In this document: piece after piece, positions 1 to 6,388 of the stretch
How positions within the stretch are numbered: the stretch's first letter is position 1
How the letters are laid out: every line of letters begins with the position of its first letter
Assembly: GCA_937873435.1 (NCBI GenBank)
Contig: CALMWM010000567.1
Span: 1 to 6,388 of the forward strand
Length of the DNA stretch: 6,388 nucleotides
Source: an uncultured Gallionellaceae bacterium
GTDB taxonomy: Bacteria; Pseudomonadota; Gammaproteobacteria; Burkholderiales; Sulfuricellaceae
Direction: 5' to 3'
Program-made: the position numbers and the translations under genes
The notes under the pieces: model-generated
Databases searched by the model: none
Seen by the model: the letters and a program-made list of their open reading frames with translations, nothing else
Told to the model about the DNA's origin: nothing

Positions 1-1
1 A

Positions 2-77
2 GTAGGGCGCATTAGGCGTAGCCGTAATGCGCCGAATGAAACATACGGCGCAATGCCCTTCGGGGATTGCGCCCTAC
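2..77. repeat. Two-hairpin palindromic intergenic repeat (REP/MITE-like)
   Basis: The element is bounded by a perfect 10-bp inverted repeat, GTAGGGCGCA at 2-11 and TGCGCCCTAC at 68-77. Inside are two hairpins. The first pairs GGCGCATTA (6-14) with TAATGCGCC (25-33). The second pairs GGCGCAAT (47-54) with ATTGCGCC (66-73) and is capped by CCC/GGG around a TTCG tetraloop (59-62), with G55 bulged. Both hairpins share the GGCGCAWT stem, so the unit looks like paired REP units or a very short non-autonomous element. No T-tract follows, which argues against a simple intrinsic terminator. Similar GTAGGGCGC...GCGCCCTAC repeats are, from memory, common between genes in proteobacteria. The element may extend left of the window, and no second full copy is visible here. 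Confidence 0.75.
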
Positions 78-97
78 CGTGCTGTTAGGCAATACAA

Positions 98-607
98 ATG
101 TATATCTCTGCGCCAGTGCTAGCCATCCTCATTGCGTTATTCAGCTTGGCATTGTCTGTTTATACCAGCGTTTCAACTCGACGAGCAAGCCAACTTCAAC
201 GACTGGCATCAATTCGAACGAAGATGTCTAGTTTGCAGTGGAAGATTCGGTTTGACTTGGATGAATATGACCGCTGTGCTAAGCATTTGGATAGCCTCCT
301 CGGCGAAGAAGAAACGACACACTGGCAGGAGTTTTCGTCTCTCACGGATGACATGCCAAAAATTGACAAATTAAAGTCGGATTTAGATCTGGTGTCAGAG
401 ACACTTTCAAAGTTTCCCTTAACGCTCCCCGCTGGTCGGATCGATGAAATCGAACATGATGTCGACAGGATCATCATGGGCATAGATATCGCAAATCAAA
501 AGCTCTTACCGAGGATACTTAAGCTCATTGAGCATTTAGAGTTAGCTTCCAGTGGAAAAGGCTGCGAATTGCCTGACCCATCTCCCAACACGGACGCCAC
601 GCAATGA
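98..607 (+). CDS. Hypothetical membrane-anchored helical protein
   Basis: I do not recognise this 169-residue protein. Residues 5-26 form one hydrophobic segment (APVLAILIALFSLALSVYTS and on), followed at once by basic residues (STRRASQLQR). That pattern predicts an N-terminal signal anchor with the rest in the cytoplasm. Residues 30-150 are charged and heptad-like with no Cys/His clusters or catalytic motif, suggesting helical or coiled-coil structure. The tail from 151 is Pro/Ser-rich and probably disordered. The ATG at 98 is chosen because it places the hydrophobic segment at the N-terminus; a weak ribosome site (TTAGG, 85-89) lies 8 bases upstream. The gene is visibly more AT-rich than its neighbours and lies between a repeat and recD, which suggests acquired DNA. 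It could be a cassette-like orphan. That it is translated is likely but unproven. Confidence 0.6.
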   Translation: MYISAPVLAILIALFSLALSVYTSVSTRRASQLQRLASIRTKMSSLQWKIRFDLDEYDRCAKHLDSLLGEEETTHWQEFSSLTDDMPKIDKLKSDLDLVSETLSKFPLTLPAGRIDEIEHDVDRIIMGIDIANQKLLPRILKLIEHLELASSGKGCELPDPSPNTDATQ

Positions 608-764
608 AGCAGCGCCGCGCCGTTATGTCAGGCCTTGGATGACCGCTTTGATTGCTAGTGGATGATTGAGCAGCAAGCAGTGATAGACCGCTCAGGGTCG
701 TAAGCCGACATGGGTTATTTAATTGAACTCATGATATTAAATCTCGCAACCTAAGTTATCCCGA
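608..764. other. Intergenic gap before recD, no clear element
   Basis: This 157-base gap separates the orphan gene from recD. It is GC-rich just after the orphan's stop and AT-rich from about 715 to 745. I see no convincing terminator hairpin with a T-tract and no well-spaced -35/-10 pair; TTGAAC at 723-728 has no suitable -10 about 17 bases on. A 7-base direct repeat, GACCGCT (641-647 and 686-692), is too short to mean much. The recD promoter may lie here, but I cannot place it. Confidence 0.4.
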
Positions 765-2591
765 ATGATCGCTCCCCATCAATTATCGCCCCTCAGCCGC
801 CAATTTGCCTCCTCCTTACTGCGCCACGATCCCAACGCGAGCGCCGCGGTAATTTACGCCGCCTGGCTGGCCAGCGAAGCGGTGTCTGAGGGCAATGTGT
901 GCGTCGATCTGGCCGCGTGTGCCGGGCAGCGGCGCTGGCACGATGCCGTGCAGCCGGGCGTGGTGTTGCCGGCGTTGGTGGAATGGGTCGAACAATTGCG
1001 CGCCAGCCGGCTAGTCGGGGCGCCGGGTGCGTTCGCGCCGCTGATTCTCGACGAGCACCAGCGCCTTTACCTGGCGCGCTATTGGCGCTACGAACAAATC
1101 CTTGCCGCCGATTTGAGTGCGCGTGCGGCAACGCCTTGCGACGAGGTGGACGGGGCGCGCCTGCAAACCGATCTAGACCGGCTGTTTGGCGTCAACATCG
1201 GTTCTGAACCGGATGGGCAGCGGGCGGCGGCGGAAAAGGCGGTGTTGCGGCGGCTGTGCGTGATTTCCGGCGGGCCGGGAACCGGCAAAACTTCCACGGT
1301 GGTGCGTATCCTGGCGGTCTTGCAGATGCAATATCGGGGCGGGTTGACGATCCGCCTGGCGGCGCCGACCGGGAAGGCGGCGGCGCGGATGCAGGAGGCG
1401 GTGCGGGGGGCGAAGGGGCAGCTGGGTAGCGCTTACCCTCTCCCTAGCCCTCTCCCACCAGTGGGAGAGGGGATGACTGTTACCGGTGTGGGCGAACTGG
1501 GGGGCGGGCTGACGCCGGAAATCCTGGCGGCGATTCCCGAGCAGGCGAGCACCTTGCACCGTTTGCTCGGTTCGCGCCCGGATTCTTCGGTATTCCGCCA
1601 TGACCGCAACCATCCGCTGCCGCTCGACGTGCTGGTGGTGGATGAGGCGTCGATGATCGACTTGGCCTTGATGGCCAAGCTGGTCGAGGCGTTGCCGCCA
1701 CGGGCGCGTCTGATTCTGCTGGGCGACAAGGACCAGCTGGCTTCGGTCGAGGCTGGCGCGGTGTTCGGCGATATTTGTGCCGGCGCCGCCGCGGGGCGCG
1801 GCGCGTTTTGCGCCAGCATTGCGCTGCTCCACAAGAGTTACCGTTTCGGCGCGGACAGCGGGATCGGCAAGCTGGCACAAGCTATCCGTGACGGTGAGGC
1901 GGATGCCGCGCTGGGCTTGCTGGCTGGAGGCGTGTCCGCAGCGGTGGTGTGGCGCAGAGACGGGCTTGCGGCGCCCGGCAGCCGGACTTTGCTGGCGCAA
2001 CGCCTGCTCGCGGGCTATCGCGAGTATCTTGCGGCAGTGCGCAGCGGCGCGGCGCCGGCTGCGCTGTTCGAGGCATTCGGGCGTTTCCGCGTGCTGTGCG
2101 CGCACCGCGAGGGCTATGCCGGGGTGGACGGACTCAATGCGCTGGCGGAAGGCGCATTGCGCCGCGACGGCCTTATTCCGCAACGCGAGGGCTGGTATCA
2201 CGGGCGTCCGGTGATGATCAACCGCAACGATTACAATCTTTCGCTGTTCAACGGCGATGTCGGGATCGCGATAGGCAGCGGCGGCGAACTGCGCGTGTAT
2301 TTCCAAGGCGCCGACGGCCAGTCGCGGGACTTTGCACCGGGCCGTTTGCCGCAACACGAAACCGTGTATGCGATGACGGTGCATAAAAGCCAGGGTTCGG
2401 AATTCGACGAGGTGTTGCTGGTGTTGCCGGATGAAATTACCCCGGTAATCAACCGTGCGCTGGTGTATACCGCCGTCACCCGCGCGCGCCGGTGCATCGA
2501 GGTTTGGGGCGGCGAAGCCGTGCTGAAACAGGCAGTGGCGCGCGAGGTGGTGCGCTCATCGGGGCTCAAGGAAAGATTGTGGCCGGAGTGA
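765..2591 (+). CDS. recD: RecD, exodeoxyribonuclease V alpha subunit (5'-3' SF1B helicase)
   Basis: RecD is the 5'-3' helicase motor of RecBCD, which processes double-strand breaks for recombination. All motor motifs are intact: Walker A GGPGTGKT (169-176), motif Ia APTGKAAARM (200-209), Walker B VVDEAS (291-296), motif III LLGDKDQLASVEAG (318-331), motif IV HKSYRF (356-361), motif V MTVHKSQGSEFD (537-548) and motif VI VYTAVTRAR (567-575). Its 608 residues match the usual RecD length, but the length is distributed differently. There is an extra Pro/Gly-rich stretch at about 221-248, partly encoded by a palindromic repeat, and the segment between motifs III and IV looks roughly 20-25 residues shorter than in E. 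coli RecD (from memory). The ATG at 765 is the natural start but has only a poor Shine-Dalgarno sequence upstream. recB normally sits directly upstream, whereas here the neighbour is an unrelated AT-rich gene. Confidence 0.96.
   Translation: MIAPHQLSPLSRQFASSLLRHDPNASAAVIYAAWLASEAVSEGNVCVDLAACAGQRRWHDAVQPGVVLPALVEWVEQLRASRLVGAPGAFAPLILDEHQRLYLARYWRYEQILAADLSARAATPCDEVDGARLQTDLDRLFGVNIGSEPDGQRAAAEKAVLRRLCVISGGPGTGKTSTVVRILAVLQMQYRGGLTIRLAAPTGKAAARMQEAVRGAKGQLGSAYPLPSPLPPVGEGMTVTGVGELGGGLTPEILAAIPEQASTLHRLLGSRPDSSVFRHDRNHPLPLDVLVVDEASMIDLALMAKLVEALPPRARLILLGDKDQLASVEAGAVFGDICAGAAAGRGAFCASIALLHKSYRFGADSGIGKLAQAIRDGEADAALGLLAGGVSAAVVWRRDGLAAPGSRTLLAQRLLAGYREYLAAVRSGAAPAALFEAFGRFRVLCAHREGYAGVDGLNALAEGALRRDGLIPQREGWYHGRPVMINRNDYNLSLFNGDVGIAIGSGGELRVYFQGADGQSRDFAPGRLPQHETVYAMTVHKSQGSEFDEVLLVLPDEITPVINRALVYTAVTRARRCIEVWGGEAVLKQAVAREVVRSSGLKERLWPE
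1434..1472. repeat. Palindromic repeat inserted in frame within recD
   Basis: CCCTCTCCC occurs at 1436-1444 and again at 1448-1456, a 12-base period. The second copy starts an 11-base perfect inverted repeat: CCCTCTCCCAC (1448-1458) against GTGGGAGAGGG (1461-1471), with only CA between. This is the familiar CCCTCTCCC...GGGAGAGGG type of repeat scattered between genes in many proteobacteria (from memory). Here it lies inside a conserved gene and is read through as YPLPSPLPPVGEG (residues 224-236) without a stop or frame change. The opposite strand would read as the PLSHWWERARERV pattern often seen in spurious ORFs over such repeats. Confidence 0.85.
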
Positions 2592-2629
2592 TCCGGGCAT
2601 TCCGCCTATTTTCGTCAATCTTTGCCTTG

Positions 2630-2638
2630 TGGTATCCT
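2630..2638 (+). promoter_or_regulatory. Probable extended -10 promoter for tRNA-Leu (and perhaps tig)
   Basis: TGG (2630-2632) directly followed by TATCCT (2633-2638) fits an extended -10 element (TGn-TATnnT, 4 of 6 to TATAAT). The predicted transcription start, near 2645, lies about 10 bases before the mature tRNA end, which suits a tRNA promoter. No good -35 is visible at the matching distance. No terminator is seen between the tRNA and tig, so the transcript may continue into tig. Confidence 0.4.
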
Positions 2639-2655
2639 TGAAAGTTATTTTTATC

Positions 2656-2742
<87 letters not shown>

Positions 2743-2766
2743 ATTTAGTAAATTGAGGAACGGGAA

Positions 2767-4065
2767 ATGCAAACTGAAAACGTAAGCGCACTGGAAAAAC
2801 AATTGGAATTTTCGGTTCCGATGGCGCAATTCGAGGCTGAAGTCGATAAGCGTATCCAGCGCCTGGCGCGCACGGTGAAAATGGACGGTTTCCGTCCCGG
2901 CAAGGTGCCGTTGAAAGTGGTGGCCCAGCAATACGGCCACGAAGTTCGCCAGGAGGTGCTGGGCGAATCCGTGCAGCGGCGTTTCAACGATGCCGTCAAG
3001 GAAAAGGAACTGAAGGTGGCGGGCTACCCGAAAATCGATGCGAAGCCGTCCCCGGAAGGTTCGCAGGATCTGGTGTTCAGCGCGGTTTTCGAAGTGTATC
3101 CCGATGTAGTGGTCGGCGACCTCGCCAGCTTGAGCGTCGAGCGTCCCGAGGTTGCGGTGAGCGATGCCGATATCGATAAGACCATCGAAATCCTGCGCAA
3201 GCAGCGCGTGACCTACGCGGCTGCCGATCGTGCCGCCGCTGCGGGCGACCAGGTGGAAATCGATTATCGCGGTACCCTCGACGGCGAAGAGTTCAAGGGC
3301 GGCCAGGCCAAGGGCTACAAGCTGGTGGTCGGCGAAGGACATGCGCTGAAGGATTTCGAAGATGCGATCGTCGGCTTGAAGGCCGGGGAGAGCAAAACTT
3401 TCGACCTGACTTTTCCCCAGGAATATCACGCCAAGGAATTGGCCGGCAAGACGGTTACTTTCGAGATTACCCTGAATCACGTGGCGGAGCCGGTGTTGCC
3501 GGCGGTGGATGCCGATTTTGCCAAGAGCCTGGGGATCGACGACGGCGATCTGGACAAGATGCGTGCCGAGATCAAGCAAAACGTCGAGCGCGAAGTGACG
3601 CGGCGCGTACGTGCGCAGGTCAAGGAAAAGTCGCTGCAAGCGTTGCTCGAAACGACTTCCTTCGATTTGCCGAAAGCATTGATCGAGATGGAGATCGAGC
3701 GTTTGCAAGGGTTCGCGGCTGAAGAAATGCGCGGGCGCGGCATGGATCCGGGTAATATGATGTTGCCGCCGTCGATGTTCGAAGAACAGGCGACCCAGCG
3801 GGTGCGGCTGGGCTTGGTGCTGGCCGAAATCGTCGGCGCCAATAAGTTGCGCCCCAGTTCGGAGCGTGTGCGCGAACTGGTGGGCGAACATGCGGATAGC
3901 TACGAAAACCCGGAGGAGGTGGTGGCTTGGTATTACGCTTCCCCGGAGCGCTTGTCCGAGGTCGAGTCGATTGCCTTGGAAGAGAGCGTGGTAAACTGGG
4001 TGCTGGATCGCGTCAAGGTTATCGACAAGGCGACCAGTTTCGACGAATTGATGGGGAATGTCTAA
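2767..4065 (+). CDS. tig: Trigger factor, ribosome-associated chaperone
   Basis: Trigger factor binds ribosomal protein L23 at the exit tunnel and shelters nascent chains; it also has peptidyl-prolyl isomerase activity. The 432 residues are the usual full length. The N-terminal ribosome-binding domain (about 1-120) carries the signature GFRPGKVP at 41-48. The FKBP-type isomerase domain spans about 158-243 (DQVEIDYRGTLDGEEF at 161-176, then VGEGHALKDFEDAIVGLKAGE at 188-208 in shortened family form). The helical C-terminal arms run from about 250 to 432. The start is well supported: TGAGGAA (2754-2760) lies 6 bases before the ATG. The gene follows tRNA-Leu closely and its stop codon lies inside the longer reading of clpP, so tig and clpP are probably translationally coupled. 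The order tig-clpP-clpX-lon is the classic proteobacterial arrangement. Confidence 0.98.
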   Translation: MQTENVSALEKQLEFSVPMAQFEAEVDKRIQRLARTVKMDGFRPGKVPLKVVAQQYGHEVRQEVLGESVQRRFNDAVKEKELKVAGYPKIDAKPSPEGSQDLVFSAVFEVYPDVVVGDLASLSVERPEVAVSDADIDKTIEILRKQRVTYAAADRAAAAGDQVEIDYRGTLDGEEFKGGQAKGYKLVVGEGHALKDFEDAIVGLKAGESKTFDLTFPQEYHAKELAGKTVTFEITLNHVAEPVLPAVDADFAKSLGIDDGDLDKMRAEIKQNVEREVTRRVRAQVKEKSLQALLETTSFDLPKALIEMEIERLQGFAAEEMRGRGMDPGNMMLPPSMFEEQATQRVRLGLVLAEIVGANKLRPSSERVRELVGEHADSYENPEEVVAWYYASPERLSEVESIALEESVVNWVLDRVKVIDKATSFDELMGNV

Positions 4066-4699
4066 GACGATGAGCAATAATCGAGTCTGGGAACCGCAAA
4101 GCATCGGGTTGATCCCGATGGTGGTGGAGCAAAGCGGGCGCGGCGAACGCGCTTACGATATTTATTCGCGCCTGCTCAAGGATCGCGTGATTTTCCTGGT
4201 GGGGCCGGTTCACGACGACAGCGCCAACCTGGTAGTGGCGCAGTTGCTGTTTCTTGAGTCGGAAAACCCGGACAAGGATATTTTCCTGTACATCAATTCG
4301 CCCGGCGGCTCGGTGACGGCAGGGATGGCGATTTACGATACGATGCAATTCATCAAGCCGGACGTGAGCACGCTGTGTATCGGACAGGCGGCCAGCATGG
4401 GTGCCTTCCTGCTGGCGGCGGGCGCACCGGGGAAGCGTATTTGCCTACCCAATTCCCGTGTTATGATTCATCAGCCTTCGGGTGGTTTCCAGGGGCAGGC
4501 GTCGGATATTGAGATACATGCCAAGGAAATCCTCTACTTGCGTGAACGCCTCAACGGTATGCTGGCCAAGCACACCGGTCAGACGGTTGAGACCATCGAG
4601 AAGGACAGCGACCGCGATAATTTCATGAGCGCGGAAGATTCGGTAAAGTACGGGATGGTGGACAAGGTGCTCGGCAATCGCAGCGACGCGGCCGCGTAA
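4058..4699 (+). CDS. clpP: ClpP, ATP-dependent Clp protease proteolytic subunit
   Basis: ClpP is the cytoplasmic serine protease that forms two stacked heptameric rings and degrades proteins fed by ClpX or ClpA. The catalytic triad is visible in 213-residue numbering: Ser113 in GQAASMGAF, His138 in MIHQP and Asp187 in DSDRDNF. The oxyanion-region YINSPGG (79-84 onward) and the PNSRVMIHQPSGG handle region are also intact. The start is ambiguous. ATG 4058 overlaps the end of tig by 8 bases, with GGGGA (4053-4056) too close to serve it well. ATG 4070 (MSNNRVWEPQ) would give 209 residues, nearer the E. coli length of 207, but lies about 13 bases from the same purine run. The N-terminal residues are expected to be removed as a propeptide in either case. 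clpX follows after 38 bases, consistent with one operon. Confidence 0.97.
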   Translation: MSKTMSNNRVWEPQSIGLIPMVVEQSGRGERAYDIYSRLLKDRVIFLVGPVHDDSANLVVAQLLFLESENPDKDIFLYINSPGGSVTAGMAIYDTMQFIKPDVSTLCIGQAASMGAFLLAAGAPGKRICLPNSRVMIHQPSGGFQGQASDIEIHAKEILYLRERLNGMLAKHTGQTVETIEKDSDRDNFMSAEDSVKYGMVDKVLGNRSDAAA

Positions 4700-4737
4700 T
4701 CGGAACCAGCACTTATCAATATTTAGGAAAGACATAA

Positions 4738-6003
4738 ATGGCAGATAAATCGGGCGCAGATAAATTGCTTTACTGCTCATTCTGCGGCAAGAGCCAGCAC
4801 GAGGTGCGCAAGCTGATTGCCGGACCGTCGGTGTTTATCTGCGACGAGTGCGTGAGCTTGTGCAACGACATCATTCGCGACGAAACACAAAGCGAAGAAA
4901 CCAAGTCGTCGACTTCCGACTTGCCGGTGCCTCAGGAAATTTGCGTGATGCTCGACGAGTACGTGATCGGTCAGCCGCTCGCAAAGAAGGCCTTGTCGGT
5001 GGCGGTTTACAATCATTACAAGCGTCTGCGCAACGTCGGTAAGGACAAGGATGGCGTCGAGTTGTCCAAGAGCAATATTCTGCTGATCGGCCCGACCGGC
5101 TCGGGCAAGACCTTGCTCGCGCAGACCCTGGCACGGATGCTCAACGTACCTTTCGTGATTGCCGATGCGACGACGCTGACCGAAGCCGGGTATGTCGGTG
5201 AAGATGTCGAGAACATCATCCAGAAGCTTTTGCAGAAGTGCGATTACGATATCGATAAGGCGCAGCACGGTATCGTCTATATCGACGAGATCGACAAGAT
5301 TTCGCGTAAATCAGACAATCCGTCGATCACCCGCGATGTTTCGGGCGAAGGCGTGCAGCAGGCGCTGCTCAAGCTGATCGAGGGTACGGTAGCTTCGGTT
5401 CCGCCGCAGGGGGGACGCAAGCATCCGAATCAGGACTTCGTGCAGGTCGACACCACTAACATCCTGTTTATTTGCGGAGGCGCATTCAGCGGCCTGGAAA
5501 AAGTTATCCGCAATCGTTCCGAAAAGGGCGGTATCGGTTTCGGCGCAGAGGTCAAGAGCAAGGACGACCGCAAGGAAATCGGCGAGGTGTTGCGCGATGT
5601 CGAGCCGGAAGATCTGATCAAATTCGGTCTGATCCCGGAATTCGTGGGGCGCTTGCCGGTGGTGGCGACGCTCGAGGATCTCGATGAAAATGCCTTGGTG
5701 CGTATCCTCACCGAACCGAAAAATGCGCTGACCAAACAGTATCAAAAATTGTTCGCGATGGAAGGTGCCGAGCTCGAATTTCGCGATCAGGCCCTGTTGG
5801 CAATCGCCAAAAAAGCGCTGGCGCGCAAAACCGGTGCCCGCGGCTTGCGTTCCATCATGGAGCATGTATTGCTGGATACCATGTTCGACCTGCCTTCCCT
5901 CACCGATGTGAGCAAAGTGGTGGTCGACGATGGCGTGATCAACGGCGAAGGCAAGCCACTTCTGATTTATTCCGATTCGGGAAGGCTGGCCGATTCCGCC
6001 TGA
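4738..6003 (+). CDS. clpX: ClpX, AAA+ unfoldase of the ClpXP protease
   Basis: ClpX recognises degradation tags such as ssrA, unfolds substrates with ATP and threads them into ClpP. The 421 residues compare with 424 in E. coli, and all functional elements are present. The zinc-binding domain has Cys13, Cys16, Cys35 and Cys38. Walker A is GPTGSGKT (118-125), the pore-1 loop GYVGED (151-156), Walker B YIDEID (181-186) and the RKH loop 227-229. The ClpP-docking loop is IGF at 266-268, the arginine finger Arg305 is in EFVGRLP, and sensor 2 Arg368 is in GARGLR. AGGA (4725-4728) lies 9 bases before the ATG, which also places the zinc domain correctly. The IGF loop fits pairing with the ClpP encoded upstream. 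No strong intrinsic terminator follows, so some read-through towards lon is possible. Confidence 0.98.
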   Translation: MADKSGADKLLYCSFCGKSQHEVRKLIAGPSVFICDECVSLCNDIIRDETQSEETKSSTSDLPVPQEICVMLDEYVIGQPLAKKALSVAVYNHYKRLRNVGKDKDGVELSKSNILLIGPTGSGKTLLAQTLARMLNVPFVIADATTLTEAGYVGEDVENIIQKLLQKCDYDIDKAQHGIVYIDEIDKISRKSDNPSITRDVSGEGVQQALLKLIEGTVASVPPQGGRKHPNQDFVQVDTTNILFICGGAFSGLEKVIRNRSEKGGIGFGAEVKSKDDRKEIGEVLRDVEPEDLIKFGLIPEFVGRLPVVATLEDLDENALVRILTEPKNALTKQYQKLFAMEGAELEFRDQALLAIAKKALARKTGARGLRSIMEHVLLDTMFDLPSLTDVSKVVVDDGVINGEGKPLLIYSDSGRLADSA

Positions 6004-6014
6004 TCCATGTTGCC

Positions 6015-6047
6015 TCTTGAATTGCGGCGTTGTGCCCCAATTCAAGA
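6015..6047. repeat. Inverted repeat in the clpX-lon gap
   Basis: TCTTGAATTG (6015-6024) and CAATTCAAGA (6038-6047) form a perfect 10-base inverted repeat with a 13-base centre, inside which GGC (6026-6028) can pair with GCC (6034-6036). No T-tract follows, so it is a poor intrinsic terminator. Its two arms overlap the -35 and -10 of the putative heat-shock promoter, so it could be an operator-like site, a weak attenuator of clpX transcripts, or both. Confidence 0.65.
6016..6041 (+). promoter_or_regulatory. Putative sigma-32 (RpoH) heat-shock promoter of lon
   Basis: CTTGAAT (6016-6022) and CCCCAAT (6035-6041), 12 bases apart, closely match the sigma-32 consensus CTTGAAA - CCCCAT. The spacing is the same as in the E. 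coli groE promoter as I recall it. lon is a classic RpoH-regulated gene, which supports the call. The predicted start near 6048 leaves a 5' leader of about 160 bases before the lon ATG. I saw no second, housekeeping-type promoter with good boxes in that leader. Confidence 0.65.
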
Positions 6048-6206
6048 CGGAAGCCGTTTGGTTGCTGGTGGTTGCAAGTCGGGGCAGGGCGTAAAACCAA
6101 ATTTATTAAATGATAAATGAAGGTTCTCGGCGCGTTTGTTCCTATTTTCTCTGTCACGCAATTTTCGTAGTGGCTTCTCAAACAAGTTCGTTTTTAGGTG
6201 ACTTTA

Positions 6207-6388
6207 ATGACCACGCATCCTGATTTTTCTGGTGAACCCTTGACCTTGCCGTTGCTCCCGCTGCGCGATGTCGTTGTGTTCCCGCATATGGTAATCCCCC
6301 TCTTCGTTGGCCGTCCTAAATCCATCAAGGCGCTTGAAACCGCCATGGAATCCGGCAAACACATCATGCTTGCGGCGCAGAAGTCCGC
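6207..6388 (+). CDS. lon: Lon protease, N-terminal fragment (cut by window edge)
   Basis: Lon is a cytoplasmic ATP-dependent serine protease that degrades misfolded and short-lived regulatory proteins. Only the first 60 complete codons are in the window. They read MTTHPDFSGEPLTLPLLPLR and continue with DVVVFPHMVIPLFVGRPKSI, a near match to the start of the Lon N-terminal substrate-binding domain (E. coli has VLPLRDVVVYPHMVIPLFVGR). The start is fixed by AGGTGA (6196-6201), 5 bases before the ATG, and by alignment with the family N-terminus. The reading frame is open to the edge, so the gene is truncated by the window and not broken. A putative heat-shock promoter lies about 160 bases upstream. 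The AAA+ and Ser-Lys protease domains lie outside the window. Confidence 0.96.
   Translation, partial: MTTHPDFSGEPLTLPLLPLRDVVVFPHMVIPLFVGRPKSIKALETAMESGKHIMLAAQKS

Noticed and set aside
2151..2163. GGCGCATTGCGCC palindrome in recD, resembling the stem of the repeat at 2-77
   Set aside because: It is short, lacks the flanking GTAGGGC ends, and falls in GC-rich coding sequence where such palindromes arise easily.
1173..2384. Long open frame on the - strand opposite recD
   Set aside because: It is antisense to a fully conserved RecD, has Arg/Gln/His-rich composition typical of shadow frames in GC-rich DNA, and shows no recognisable domain.
2583..2596. CCGGA/TCCGG hairpin over the recD stop codon as a terminator
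   Set aside because: The stem is only 5 bases and the nearest T-run (2609-2612) is too far downstream for an intrinsic terminator.
2637..2643. CTTGAAA, a perfect sigma-32 -35 box, upstream of tRNA-Leu and tig
   Set aside because: No CCCCAT-like -10 occurs 11-16 bases downstream; that space runs into the tRNA acceptor stem. Probably chance, overlapping the extended -10 promoter.
6061..6206. Small genes or a riboswitch in the long lon leader
   Set aside because: No start with a ribosome site gives a convincing small protein, and I see no recognisable riboswitch structure.

Overview
The window is a housekeeping stretch of a proteobacterial chromosome, most likely betaproteobacterial (Nitrosomonadales-like; the lineage is an inference from protein character and gene order). 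Every supported gene lies on the + strand. The dominant feature is the conserved proteostasis block tRNA-Leu(UAG) - tig - clpP - clpX - lon, preceded by recD. Most of the window is GC-rich; the first ~750 bases are visibly more AT-rich and look like an accessory patch.

Region by region: positions 2-77 hold a compact repeat of two hairpins bounded by a 10-bp inverted repeat. Next comes a small gene (98-607) for an unrecognised membrane-anchored helical protein, then a 157-base gap in which I see no clear element. A full-length RecD helicase gene follows (765-2591). It carries an in-frame palindromic repeat (about 1434-1472) that adds a Pro/Gly-rich segment between helicase motifs Ia and II. 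A 64-base gap with a probable promoter leads to tRNA-Leu(UAG) at 2656-2740. Trigger factor (2767-4065) begins 26 bases later and overlaps clpP (4058 or 4070-4699). clpX (4738-6003) follows after 38 bases. The 203-base gap before lon contains a good sigma-32 type heat-shock promoter embedded in a near-perfect inverted repeat. lon starts at 6207 and runs off the right edge.

How the genes work together: trigger factor binds nascent chains at the ribosome exit tunnel. ClpX unfolds tagged or damaged proteins and feeds them into the ClpP barrel. Lon is a second, self-contained ATP-dependent protease, here apparently with its own heat-shock promoter. RecD is functionally separate (RecBCD DNA repair), and recB and recC are not visible in the window.

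I found no clearly novel multi-gene system. The points most worth a second look are the in-frame repeat in recD, the palindrome coinciding with the lon heat-shock promoter, and the AT-rich orphan gene and repeat next to recD.
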